Source: DATBDE01 sp036270095
Lineage (GTDB): Bacteria; Actinomycetota; Thermoleophilia; Solirubrobacterales; Solirubrobacteraceae
Reading direction: 5' to 3'
Assembly: GCA_036270095.1 (NCBI GenBank)
Contig: DATBDE010000017.1
Location: 1-64,000, forward strand
DNA: 64,000 nucleotides
The position numbers were made by a program, and so were the translations under genes. How positions within the stretch are numbered: the stretch's first letter is position 1; each line of letters begins with the position of its first letter. Shown here one piece after another: positions 25,360-32,419 of this stretch. The notes under the pieces were generated by a model, which made no database searches, was not told the origin of the DNA, and saw nothing but the letters and a program-made list of their open reading frames with translations.

Positions 25360-26019
25360 GTGAGCACGGCCGACCACGCCCACCCGCACAGCCATCCCCA
25401 CTCCCACGGCCTCGTCGACCCGAGCATCAAGCGCTCGCGCAAGGGCATCCGCGCCGTGGTGCTCTCGCTCGGCGTGCTCGCGGCCACCGCGATCGTCCAG
25501 ACGATCATCTTCGTGGCCAGCGACTCGATCGCCCTGCTCGCCGACCTCATCCACAACTTCGGCGACGCCGCCACGGCGATCCCGCTCGCGGTCGCGTTCG
25601 CCATGCGCTCGCCGCGGGCCGAGCGCTACGCCGGCTTGTTCGTCGTCGCCGCCATCTTCATCTCGGCCTGCGTGGCCGGGGTGGAAGCGATCAGCCGGCT
25701 CATCCACCCGAGCACACCGACGCACCTGCTCGCGCTCGCGGCCGCGGGAGCGGTCGGGTTCGGCGGCAACTGGCTCGCCGCCCAGATCCGCACCCGCGCC
25801 GGCCGCGTCCTCCACAGTCCGGCCCTGGTCGCCGACGGCAACCACGCCCGCGCCGACGCGTACGTGAGCCTGGCCGTGATCGCCAGCGCGATCGTCGTCG
25901 CGATCGGATTGCCGATCGCCGACCCGCTCATCGGTCTCGGCATCACCGTGGTCATCCTTCGCATCACCTGGCAGTCGTGGGTGACGGTGCGAAGTGGCGA
26001 TGTCGGCCACGCGCACTGA
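25360..26019 (+). CDS. Cation diffusion facilitator (CDF) metal transporter
   Basis: A 219-residue membrane protein. The N-terminus is His-rich (HAHPHSHPHSHG), typical of Zn/Co-handling CDFs. About six helices follow, with the paired metal-site motifs LADLIHNFGDAATAI in helix 2 and ADGNHARADAYVSL in helix 5, where CDFs carry HxxxD and HxxxD. The usual C-terminal cytosolic metallochaperone-like domain is missing: the protein ends about 20 residues after helix 6, shorter than the typical 290-300. It would export divalent metal by proton antiport. The start is set by the -10. Confidence 0.85.
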   Translation: MSTADHAHPHSHPHSHGLVDPSIKRSRKGIRAVVLSLGVLAATAIVQTIIFVASDSIALLADLIHNFGDAATAIPLAVAFAMRSPRAERYAGLFVVAAIFISACVAGVEAISRLIHPSTPTHLLALAAAGAVGFGGNWLAAQIRTRAGRVLHSPALVADGNHARADAYVSLAVIASAIVVAIGLPIADPLIGLGITVVILRITWQSWVTVRSGDVGHAH

Positions 26020-26020
26020 C

Positions 26021-26026
26021 TACCCT
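26021..26026 (+). promoter_or_regulatory. Leaderless-type -10 (TACCCT) for the UGA-containing peroxiredoxin-like gene
   Basis: TACCCT then tgccgcc then GTG 26034 in the correct frame; seven-base spacing, no Shine-Dalgarno. Presence of its own promoter argues that the interrupted frame is an expressed gene. Confidence 0.5.
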
Positions 26027-26033
26027 TGCCGCC

Positions 26034-26627
26034 GTGCCCCTGGGCGCCAGCACCGGCCGCCAGCACACCCGTCCGCCCGACCGGGCCGACGCGCTGGCCG
26101 ACCTCGTGCTCCAGGACGCCGACGGCAAGGACGTCCGCCTCGGCGACCTCTGGTCGGGCCGGCCGGTGGTCCTCGCCTGGCTGCGCCACTACGGCTGAAC
26201 GTTCTGCCGCCAGCACGCGGTGCAGTTGCATCGCGACCGGGACAAGTTCGAGGCCGCCGGCGTCGGGCTGGCGGTGATCGGGCAGGGCAGGCCTGAGCAC
26301 GCGCGCGACTTCATCGCCGCCAACGAGGTCGACGGCCTGCGCGTCCTCGTCGACCCGGCGCGCGAGTCCTACGAGGCCGCCGGGGCCAAGATCGCCACCG
26401 TCAACGAGCTGTTGGGCCCACGGGTGGTCGCCAAGGGGACGGCGAGCGCCCTGCGCACCGGCCTGTTCCAGACCCGCACCAAGGGCCACCCGGCCCAGCT
26501 CGGCGGCGTACTCATCGTCGCCTCCGACGGCAGCGTTCCCTACGCCCACTTGGCCGGCGACGCCAGCGACAACGCCTCCAACGACGAGGTCCTGCGCGCC
26601 GCCCGGAAGGCCGTCCGCAGCGCCTAG
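26034..26627 (+). CDS. Peroxiredoxin-like (AhpC/TSA) protein with in-frame UGA: candidate selenoprotein
   Basis: A single frame of 198 codons is interrupted only by TGA at 26196-26198 (codon 55). The flanks read RPVVLAWLRHYG-(UGA)-TFCRQHAVQLHRDRDKFEAAGVGLAVIG. In PRX-like2/AhpC-TSA proteins the same place is RHFG-C-xFCRE, so UGA stands exactly at the first Cys of CxxC, giving a UxxC (Sec55/Cys58) motif. The thioredoxin-fold elements continue normally afterwards (HARDFIAANEVDGLRVLVDPARESYEAAG ... GGVLIVASDGSVPYAHLAGDASDNA). A hairpin lies just after the UGA. Sec insertion is the simplest reading; a TGC/TGT-to-TGA point mutation or sequencing error is the alternative. Neither selA/B/C nor selD is in the window. 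Confidence 0.75.
26199..26225 (+). promoter_or_regulatory. Candidate bacterial SECIS hairpin after the UGA codon
   Basis: Two mutually exclusive foldings are visible right after the UGA. One pairs CUG-CCGC (26204-26210) with GCGG-(UG)-CAG (26217-26225) around loop CAGCAC, with a two-base bulge. The other is GCAC/GUGC (26213-26216 with 26220-26223) around loop GCG, whose first loop base is G, 19 nt after the UGA. Bacterial SECIS elements need a short stem and a G among the first loop bases at about this distance. The fit is suggestive, not conclusive. Confidence 0.4.
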
Positions 26628-27502
26628 GGCGAGGAGGCGGCCGAGCGGCGCAGCGCGGGCTCGGTCTCGGTCGTCACCGGCTGCTGCTGGCGCACAACGT
26701 CGATCTCGGCCCCCAGCAGCAGGGCCAGGTTCGAGATCCACAACCAGATGAGGAACACGATGACGGCGCCGAGCGACCCGTAGGTGGTGCTGTAGTGGCC
26801 GAAGTTCGCCACGTAGAACGTGAAGCCGGCCGACGCGCCCAGCCAGGCCAGTACGGCGATCACGCTGCCCCAGGTCACGAGCCGGAACTTGCGCGGCCGG
26901 ACGTTGGGGGCGGTGTGGTACAGCAGCGCGAAGGTGACCATGACGACGAGGACGAGCGCCGGCCACTTGGCGACGTTCCACACCTCGACGGCGGTGTCGC
27001 CCAGCCCGACGGCATCGCCCACGGCCTTGGCCAGCGGCCCGGTGATGACCAAGGCGACCAGCACGAGGGTCAGCGCCAGCACCATGCCCAGTGTCAGCAC
27101 GATCTGCAGCGGGCGCAGCTTCCAGAACGGCCGCCGCTCCTTGACCCCGTGAATCGCGTTCAGCGCCCGCATGAACGCGCCGATGTAGCCCGAGGCCGAC
27201 CAGATCGCCACGACCAGCCCGATGCCGAACAGCGCCCCGGCGCCGCCCTTGGCTCTCACCATCTCGTCGAGCGGCTCGCGGAAGGTGTCCGCAGTCGTGC
27301 CGGGGCTCACCTTGTCGACGATCTCCAGCAGGGCGTTCGTGGTCTCCGGGTACTGCCCGATCAGGCCAAGCAGCGCCACGAGCACGATAAGCCCGGGGAA
27401 CAGGGCAAGGATCCCGTAGTAGGTCAGCGCAGCCGCGCGGTCGGTGAGCTGGTCCTCCGCGAACTGCTTCCCAGCGTCCTTGAGGGTGGCCCAGGTCAGC
27501 AT
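26624..27502 (-). CDS. YihY/BrkB family membrane protein
   Basis: A 292-residue protein with six hydrophobic helices and the family landmarks DRAAALTYYGILALFPGLIVLVALLG, ALFGIGLVVAIWSASGYIGAFMRALN, LLYHTAPNVRPRKFRLVTWGSVIAVLAWLGASAGFTFYV and YGSLGAVIVFLIWLWISNLALLLGAEID. The family (formerly misnamed RNase BN) is an inner-membrane protein of unsettled function, possibly transport. It converges on the peroxiredoxin-like gene with a 4-bp overlap of stop codons. Confidence 0.88.
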   Translation of the reverse strand: MLTWATLKDAGKQFAEDQLTDRAAALTYYGILALFPGLIVLVALLGLIGQYPETTNALLEIVDKVSPGTTADTFREPLDEMVRAKGGAGALFGIGLVVAIWSASGYIGAFMRALNAIHGVKERRPFWKLRPLQIVLTLGMVLALTLVLVALVITGPLAKAVGDAVGLGDTAVEVWNVAKWPALVLVVMVTFALLYHTAPNVRPRKFRLVTWGSVIAVLAWLGASAGFTFYVANFGHYSTTYGSLGAVIVFLIWLWISNLALLLGAEIDVVRQQQPVTTETEPALRRSAASSP

Positions 27503-27518
27503 GTCGGGACAGGTTCCC

Positions 27519-27524
27519 TATCCT
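27519..27524 (+). promoter_or_regulatory. -10 element (TATCCT) for the CxxCxGxG microprotein
   Basis: TATCCT, ten bases, then ATG 27535, with no Shine-Dalgarno; a leader of roughly three bases would result. Confidence 0.4.
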
Positions 27525-27534
27525 CGCGCCCTTC

Positions 27535-27714
27535 ATGCCCGACGAGAGTGAGCGCTGCCCGCCCTGCCGCGGGACCGGAAAGCTGACGTCGACGCTCGGA
27601 GGCGAGCCGCACGAGGTCGAATGTCCCTGGTGCGAGGGCACGGGGAAGTTCTCGGCCGGCCACGACGCCCAAGCGGCGACCGAAGGCGGTGAACCGGGCG
27701 TCCACGGCGGCTAG
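27535..27714 (+). CDS. 59-residue zinc-ribbon-like protein with two CxxCxGxG repeats
   Basis: The frame reads MPDESERCPPCRGTGKL..., then ECPWCEGTGKF, so two CxxCxGxG units are spaced as in the DnaJ zinc-finger domain. A pair of such repeats can hold one Zn ion. The rest is short and acidic. Similar free-standing DnaJ-finger microproteins occur in actinobacteria without known function; chaperone or metal roles are guesses. It has its own -10 and ends by overlapping the convergent membrane-anchored protein by 4 bp. Confidence 0.7.
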   Translation: MPDESERCPPCRGTGKLTSTLGGEPHEVECPWCEGTGKFSAGHDAQAATEGGEPGVHGG

Positions 27715-28091
27715 GACGCCGGCTTGACGTCGAGGACGCCGACGACCTTGTTGGCGTCCTGCATGCGGATGTCGAAGCGCCCGGACTGCGAGAGCAGGGT
27801 GTCGAACTGCGCCGGGGTGGTCGAGGACACCGGGCGCGTCTCGTCGAGCGCCGGGATCGTCACGGTGTCGATGCCGTCGGACTCGACCGTGAGCAGGAGG
27901 TGGTCGCCGACGTGGGCGGGGATGGTGCGCGGACGCTGGGGCGAGGCGGCGATGTCGACCTTGACCGACGTCCGCTCGGGCGTCGAGAGCGTCGGCGTCG
28001 GCTCCGGGGTGTCGTCCCGGGGGATGATCGCGGCGGCCACGACGGCGAGCGCGAGGAGGCCGACGACGAACCACAAGATCCTGCGCAGCAC
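27711..28091 (-). CDS. Membrane-anchored extracytoplasmic protein, unknown family
   Basis: A 126-residue protein: one N-terminal helix (ILWFVVGLLALAVVAAAIIP), then a Thr/Pro linker (DDTPEPTPTLSTPERTS), then a 75-residue beta-rich domain (VKVDIAASPQRPRTIPAHVGDHLLLTVESDGIDTVTIPALDETRPVSSTTPAQFDTLLSQSGRFDIRM). The beta pattern resembles small cupredoxin-like or Ig-like outer-face domains, but no Cu ligand set is present. The start at GTG 28091 is chosen because TACTCT ends six bases upstream; an ATG at 28130 lies before that -10. Confidence 0.65.
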   Translation of the reverse strand: MLRRILWFVVGLLALAVVAAAIIPRDDTPEPTPTLSTPERTSVKVDIAASPQRPRTIPAHVGDHLLLTVESDGIDTVTIPALDETRPVSSTTPAQFDTLLSQSGRFDIRMQDANKVVGVLDVKPAS

Positions 28092-28097
28092 CTGCCG

Positions 28098-28103
28098 AGA
28101 GTA
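28098..28103 (-). promoter_or_regulatory. Leaderless-type -10 (TACTCT, minus strand)
   Basis: On the complement TACTCT is followed by cggcag and GTG 28091, a six-base spacing, without Shine-Dalgarno. Confidence 0.5.
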
Positions 28104-28157
28104 GTCGCAACTGCGTGCCGAAACGCGCATGCCGGCCTCCGGCGCCCGAACCGGCTC

Positions 28158-28163
28158 TAGCGT
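28158..28163 (+). promoter_or_regulatory. -10 element (TAGCGT) for the prepilin peptidase gene
   Basis: TAGCGT, ten bases, then ATG 28174; no Shine-Dalgarno. Confidence 0.4.
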
Positions 28164-28173
28164 CGGCCGCCTC

Positions 28174-28578
28174 ATGCGCTGGCTCCTGCCCGCGGCGCTG
28201 CTCGCCGTGCTCGTCCCCGCCGCGGTCATCGACGCGCGGCGCCGGGTCATCCCCAATACCCTCACGACGGCCGGCACGGTCGCCGGCGTGGCGCTGCTGA
28301 CGCTCCTCGCGCCGGCCGCCCTGCCGACCCACGCGGCCGCGGCCGCCGGCGCCGGGGGCTTCTTCCTCGCCGCGGCGCTCCTGCGCCCCGGCGAGCTCGG
28401 CATGGGCGATGTCAAGCTCGCCGCCGTGCTCGGCCTCTACCTGGGCGCGTCCGTAGTCCCGGCGCTGCTGGTCGCGCTGCTCGCGGCCAGCGCCGTGGGC
28501 GTCGCGGGGCGTCGGAGCACGGTCCCGCTCGGCCCGTTCCTGGCCCTCGGCGGCGTCGTGGGGTTGCTCGCCGGGTGA
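28174..28578 (+). CDS. Prepilin peptidase, A24 family (CpaA-like, short form)
   Basis: A 134-residue polytopic protein with both catalytic Asp motifs of A24 aspartic peptidases: AAVIDARRRVIPNTLT and GELGMGDVKLAAVLGLYLG (GxGD). About five helices. There is no N-terminal methyltransferase domain, so it belongs with the short TadV/CpaA type that processes Flp pilins or pseudopilins. No pilin or secretion ATPase gene is within the window, so its substrate lies elsewhere. It converges on a lipoprotein gene with a two-base gap. Confidence 0.85.
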   Translation: MRWLLPAALLAVLVPAAVIDARRRVIPNTLTTAGTVAGVALLTLLAPAALPTHAAAAAGAGGFFLAAALLRPGELGMGDVKLAAVLGLYLGASVVPALLVALLAASAVGVAGRRSTVPLGPFLALGGVVGLLAG

Positions 28579-28580
28579 CT

Positions 28581-29138
28581 CTAGGTGCGGAAGGCCGCGA
28601 TCGCTCGGTGCAGCTCGCCGGCCATCCGCGGCCAAGCGGTCGTCGTCGCCGCGGCGACCACGACCGTCGACGCCCGCTGGCCGTCGACCAGGCACGCGAC
28701 CTCGTGGTAGTGCGCGCGCACGGTCCGGTAGGTGTCCTCGACGCACGAGCCCCGGCCCGAGCCCACGGGCACGCCGGTGGTGTCGTGCAGCACGCGCACG
28801 TCGCGGTCGCCTTCCTGCGCGTTGTGGCGCGGCCGGAACGTCGCCCAGTTGCGCAGCGACTCGTTGGCCTGGCGCGGCGTCGCGTTGAGGTAGCCGACGA
28901 TCAGGCCGTCGCGGCCCATGGTCGCGGCCGAGACCGTGCCCGGGTCGCTCTCGATCGGGCGCCAGCCCAGCGGGTAGGCCAGCGACGCGGTGTGCGAGGG
29001 CAGGGCCAGCGTCGTCCACCCGGCGGGGACGGAGCGCGTCGGCGCCGTCCCCGCGGCCCCGCCGCCGCAGCCCGCCAGCGCGAGCGCGGCGACGAGGACC
29101 GCCCCAGCGATGGCCTTAGATGTTGCCGTCGCCGTCAC
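28581..29138 (-). CDS. Lipoprotein of unknown function
   Basis: A 185-residue exported lipoprotein: signal KAIAGAVLVAALALAGC with lipobox LALAGC, lipidated Cys near residue 24. The mature part starts with Gly/Thr-rich linker then SVPAGWTTLALPSHTASLAYPLGWRPIESDPGTVSA, VGYLNATPRQ, and TVVVAAATTTAWPRMAGELHRAIAAF. This strand-rich layout (PxGW ... YPxGW) resembles PsbP/LpqN-like actinobacterial lipoproteins; identification is loose. The GTG start lies 23 bp inside the end of the upstream His-rich gene, so it is the last gene of the MoxR operon direction. Confidence 0.75.
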   Translation of the reverse strand: MTATATSKAIAGAVLVAALALAGCGGGAAGTAPTRSVPAGWTTLALPSHTASLAYPLGWRPIESDPGTVSAATMGRDGLIVGYLNATPRQANESLRNWATFRPRHNAQEGDRDVRVLHDTTGVPVGSGRGSCVEDTYRTVRAHYHEVACLVDGQRASTVVVAAATTTAWPRMAGELHRAIAAFRT

Positions 29139-29307
29139 TGGGGCCGCCGCGGTTGTCGGCGTCGTGGTCGCCGCCGTTGTGCTGCGGGATGCTGCTGTGG
29201 TGGTGCCGCTTCTTGGCCGCGTGCGCGCCGGCGACGGCGGGCGATGCGGCGAGCCCTGCCGACGCAGCCAGTACGGCGAGGAAGCGGAGTCTGGTGGTGA
29301 GGGTCAT
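29116..29307 (-). CDS. Small secreted His/Asp-rich protein
   Basis: A 63-residue protein: signal peptide TTRLRFLAVLAASAGLAASPAVAGAHA, then mature KKRHHHSSIPQHNGGDHDADNRGGPSDGDGNI, about 35 residues, dominated by His, Asp, Asn and Gly. This suggests metal binding outside the membrane, though no structured motif is present. The ATG at 29307 lies two bases beyond a 20-bp perfect palindrome. It overlaps the lipoprotein gene by 23 bp. No family is recognised. Confidence 0.6.
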   Translation of the reverse strand: MTLTTRLRFLAVLAASAGLAASPAVAGAHAAKKRHHHSSIPQHNGGDHDADNRGGPSDGDGNI

Positions 29308-29309
29308 GG

Positions 29310-29329
29310 GCGGGGGTACGTACCCCCGC
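29310..29329. promoter_or_regulatory. 20-bp perfect palindrome upstream of the His-rich gene
   Basis: GCGGGGGTACGTACCCCCGC occupies the space immediately before ATG 29307 on the complement strand. G-tract/TAC palindromes of this sort are bound by CsoR/RcnR-type metal sensors, which would suit a His-rich exported product. As RNA it would also fold into a 9-bp hairpin masking the ribosome site. No such regulator is in the window. Confidence 0.5.
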
Positions 29330-29357
29330 GCCCAACCGGGTCGATCCTTAGGAACCT

Positions 29358-30341
29358 TTAGGGCAGGCGCCCGAACCAGAGCAGCGAGAAGCCGCCCGCG
29401 GCGAGCATGAGCACGATGGCCGCGGCTGCCGGCGCGAAGGAGACCTCCTTCTTGACCGGCTTGGCCTTCACCTTCGAGCCCAGGTCCTTGTAGACCTGCT
29501 GCAGATGGTTCGCGTTCGGCGCGCTGAAGAACCGCCCGCCCGTGGTCTGCGCGATCTGGCGCAGCGTCGGCCGGTCGGGCGGCACCTGGATGGTCTGGGT
29601 GAACCCGAGGTTGTCCTGCACCTGAACCGTGCCGGTCGGCGTGCCGAGCGCGACGGTGTTGATGCGGATGCCGAGCTTCTTGGCCGTCTGGGCCACGCCA
29701 ATGGGGTCCGTCGCGCCGGTCGTGTTCTTGCCGTCCGAGAGCAGCACGACCTCGGCCGGCGCGCGCTTCTGGCCCGCCTTGACCTTCAGCCCCTTGGGCC
29801 CGAACGCGCTCTGCAGCGCCTTGACCGACACGCTGAGCGCGTCGCCCATCGCCGTGCCGCCCTGCGCCTGCAGCGAGTCCAGCGCGTCGTTGACCTGAGT
29901 CCGGTCCGTGGTTGGGTTGACCAGCAGCCGCGCCGCTTGGTCGAAGGTCACGAGCCCGAGCCGCACCTGCTTGGGGATCTTGCCCACGAACTGCTTGGCA
30001 GCGTTGCGGGCCGCGGTCATGCGGTCGGGCTTGACGTCGGTCGCGGTCATCGACCCCGACGTGTCGGTGGCGAGCATGATCGCGCCCTGCTCGCGCGTGG
30101 TCGACGCCTCGACCCGCGGGCGGGCCAGGGCGAAGATCAGCAGCGCGGTCGAGAGCAGCAGCAGCACCGCCGGGACGTGGCGCCGCCAGCTGGGCGTCTT
30201 GGAGACGACGTTGGCCAGCAGGTCGACGTTGGTGAAGCGCACCGCGTACTTCGTGCGCCGCCGCTGCATGAGCGCATAGACCGCGGCGAGCACGGGGATG
30301 ATCAGCAGCCCGAGCAGGACGAGCGGCCACTGGAAGCTCAT
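29358..30341 (-). CDS. VWA-domain membrane protein (BatA-like)
   Basis: A 327-residue protein. Two helices at the N-terminus (WPLVLLGLLIIPVLAAVYALM and VPAVLLLLSTALLIFALARP), a VWA domain with intact MIDAS (ATDTSGSMTATDV, then TFD and LLSDGKNTTGATDP), and a C-terminal helix (FAPAAAAIVLMLAAGGFSLLWFG). It is the third gene of a MoxR-DUF58-VWA set, in which the AAA+ ATPase acts with VWA partners as a chaperone-like assembly in envelope stress or metalloprotein maturation. Start ATG 30341 overlaps the DUF58 stop (ATGA). Confidence 0.9.
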   Translation of the reverse strand: MSFQWPLVLLGLLIIPVLAAVYALMQRRRTKYAVRFTNVDLLANVVSKTPSWRRHVPAVLLLLSTALLIFALARPRVEASTTREQGAIMLATDTSGSMTATDVKPDRMTAARNAAKQFVGKIPKQVRLGLVTFDQAARLLVNPTTDRTQVNDALDSLQAQGGTAMGDALSVSVKALQSAFGPKGLKVKAGQKRAPAEVVLLSDGKNTTGATDPIGVAQTAKKLGIRINTVALGTPTGTVQVQDNLGFTQTIQVPPDRPTLRQIAQTTGGRFFSAPNANHLQQVYKDLGSKVKAKPVKKEVSFAPAAAAIVLMLAAGGFSLLWFGRLP

Positions 30342-31258
30342 CGCAGCCCCCGTCCCACGCGCTTGGCCAGCGGCCGCAGCCACTCGCCCGCGGTCGACAG
30401 CACCACGTGGTCCACGCGCGCGTCACGCAGGAGCCGGGCCACCTGGCGGCGCTCCTCGGCCGCCGCGGAGGCGAAGCGCTCGCGCAGCTTGCGCGAGCGG
30501 GTGTCGGCCTGGATCTGGCGACCGGTCTCGGGATCGACGAGGGCGAGCACGCCCATGGCCGGGAGCTCGAGCTCGCGCGGGTCGCGGACCTCGACGGCGA
30601 GCACGGAGTGGCGGGCGCGCAGCGCCCGCAGCGGGTCGAGCCAGTCCTGCGGCCCGCGGAAGTCGGAGACGAGGACGACGAGGCCGCCCTGGCGGGCCAT
30701 GCCGCCGGCGCGGCGCAGCGCCGCCCCCAGCGAGGTGCGGCCGCCGCCCTCGGCCGGCGGCTCCTCGCGCAGGGCGATGAGCAGGCCGAGCAGGCCCGTG
30801 CGGCCCTGGCGCGGCGGCAGCATGATCGGCTCGTGTCCGCCGAAGGCGTAGACACCGAGGCGGTTGGCGCGCTTGCTCGCCAGCTGGCCGATGACCAGCG
30901 CCACGCCCTCGGCGACGTCGGTCTTGCGCCGGTCGGCGGTGCCGAAGTGCATCGAGGCGGAGTTGTCGATCAGCAGCCAGGTGGTCAGCGCCCGCTCGGC
31001 CACGGGCACGCGCACGTGCGCCTCGCGCATGCGCGCGGTCACGTTCCAGTCGATCTCGCGCACGTCGTCGCCCGGCACGTACGGCCGGATGGCGGCGAGC
31101 TCGATGCCGCCGCCGATGCCCGGCGCGCGGTGCTCGCCGGGCATGACCCCCTGGACGCGGCGCGCCAGCGTCAGATCGAGCGCGCGCAGCAGGCCGGCGG
31201 GCGTCGGGCCCGGTCCCGGCCGATCCGGGGTGCGGTCCCGGACCTGGGGGAGGGTCAC
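30338..31258 (-). CDS. DUF58 domain protein (MoxR partner)
   Basis: A 306-residue protein with the DUF58 core IRPYVPGDDVREIDWNVTARMREAHVRVP and a degenerate VWA-like fold (TWLLIDNSASMHFG, VVLVSDFRGPQDWLDPLRAL). It lacks membrane helices. DUF58 proteins are encoded with MoxR ATPases and are thought to be their adaptor. GTG 31258 overlaps the moxR stop and its own stop overlaps the VWA start, so the three genes are tightly coupled. Confidence 0.88.
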   Translation of the reverse strand: MTLPQVRDRTPDRPGPGPTPAGLLRALDLTLARRVQGVMPGEHRAPGIGGGIELAAIRPYVPGDDVREIDWNVTARMREAHVRVPVAERALTTWLLIDNSASMHFGTADRRKTDVAEGVALVIGQLASKRANRLGVYAFGGHEPIMLPPRQGRTGLLGLLIALREEPPAEGGGRTSLGAALRRAGGMARQGGLVVLVSDFRGPQDWLDPLRALRARHSVLAVEVRDPRELELPAMGVLALVDPETGRQIQADTRSRKLRERFASAAAEERRQVARLLRDARVDHVVLSTAGEWLRPLAKRVGRGLR

Positions 31259-32277
31259 GCGACGGCCTCGCGCACGACGCTCTTCGGGCGGGGAACGACC
31301 TGCACGACCTGGTCGAGGATCGCGTCCGTGGTGACTTCCTCGGCCAGCGCGTCGTAGGTGAGCACCATGCGGTGGCGCAGCACGTCGTAGGCCAGCGCCT
31401 GGACGTCGATCGGCAGCGCGTAGTTGCGGCCGCGCAGCAGCGCCAGCGCGCGGGCGCCGTGCACCAGGTTGATCGAGGCGCGCGGGGAGGCGCCGAACTC
31501 GATGTAGCCGGACAGGCGCTGCAGGCCGACCCGCTCGGGCTCGCGCGTGGCCAGGGTGAGCGCCACCGCGTAGCGCGCGACCTCGGGGTCCACGTACACG
31601 TGGCGGGCGGCGTCCTGGTAGGAGTGCAGCTCCTCGGGGCTGAGGACGCGCTCGACCTGATCGCCGGGGCGCAGCGAGCGGTCGACGACCGTGAGCTCGT
31701 CGCCCTCGGTCGGGTAGTCGATCACGACCTTGAACATGAACCGGTCGACCTGGGCCTCGGGCAGCGGGTAGGTGCCCTCGGACTCGATCGGGTTCTGCGT
31801 CGCCATGACCAGGAATGGATCCGGCACCGGGTAGGTCTGCGGGCCGATCGTCACCTGGCTCTCCTGCATGACCTCGAGCAGCGCCGACTGCACCTTGGCG
31901 GGTGCGCGGTTGATCTCGTCGGCAAGGAGGAAGTTGCAGAACACCGGTCCGAGCTCGGTATCGAACCCGCCCGTGTCGGGGCGGTAGATGCGCGTGCCGA
32001 CGAGGTCGGCCGGCACCAGGTCGGGGGTGAACTGGATGCGCTTGAAGGTCCCGCCGAGGACCTCGGCCACGGTCTTGATGGTCAGCGTCTTGGCCAGGCC
32101 GGGAACGCCCTCGAGCAGCAGGTGACCGCCCGCGAGCAGCGCGACGAACACGCGCTCGAGCATCCCGTCCTGCCCCACGATCACGCGCTTGACCTCGAAG
32201 AGGGCCGCCTCGAGCGCCTGCCGGGCGTCCTCCGGGTCGCCGGCCGGTCGGAGGTGGGGCTGCTGCTCGTCGGTCAC
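31255..32277 (-). CDS. MoxR family AAA+ ATPase
   Basis: A 340-residue AAA+ ATPase: VKRVIVGQDGMLERVFVALLAGGHLLLEGVPGLAKT (Walker A GVPGLAKT), FLLADEINRAPAKVQSALLEVMQE (Walker B), ATQNPIESEGTYPLPEAQVDRFMF (sensor 1 and Arg finger region) and the C-terminal helical lid. Probable role: chaperone-like remodelling of a partner with the DUF58 and VWA proteins. GTG 32277 is chosen because upstream residues (GAPSEARFFERKAF) coincide with a terminator-like hairpin; the frame is open to ATG 32355. Confidence 0.9.
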   Translation of the reverse strand: MTDEQQPHLRPAGDPEDARQALEAALFEVKRVIVGQDGMLERVFVALLAGGHLLLEGVPGLAKTLTIKTVAEVLGGTFKRIQFTPDLVPADLVGTRIYRPDTGGFDTELGPVFCNFLLADEINRAPAKVQSALLEVMQESQVTIGPQTYPVPDPFLVMATQNPIESEGTYPLPEAQVDRFMFKVVIDYPTEGDELTVVDRSLRPGDQVERVLSPEELHSYQDAARHVYVDPEVARYAVALTLATREPERVGLQRLSGYIEFGASPRASINLVHGARALALLRGRNYALPIDVQALAYDVLRHRMVLTYDALAEEVTTDAILDQVVQVVPRPKSVVREAVA

Positions 32278-32293
32278 AAATGCCTTTCGTTCG

Positions 32294-32318
32294 AAAAAGC
32301 GCGCCTCGGAAGGCGCGC
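32294..32318 (-). terminator. Terminator-like hairpin in the moxR leader (possible attenuator)
   Basis: On the complement GCGCGCCT-TCCG-AGGCGCGC (32318-32299) forms an 8-bp perfect GC stem with a 4-nt loop, followed at once by TTTTT (32298-32294). It points towards moxR and ends 17 bp before its start. An intrinsic terminator inside a 5' leader suggests attenuation. TACTCT within about 32372-32377 on the complement is a candidate -10 for that leader. Confidence 0.5.
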
Positions 32319-32413
32319 CCAGTAGGACAGCCGTTTTGTAACGACGCGCCGTCAAAGCAGAGTAAACGCTTGGTTGCGTTCGGAGCGAAGCAAACCAGCC
32401 GGGACCCGGTTCG

Positions 32414-32419
32414 TAGAGT
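32414..32419 (+). promoter_or_regulatory. -10 element (TAGAGT) for aroC
   Basis: TAGAGT, ten bases, then ATG 32430, with no Shine-Dalgarno; the aro operon would have a leader of about three bases. Confidence 0.5.
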
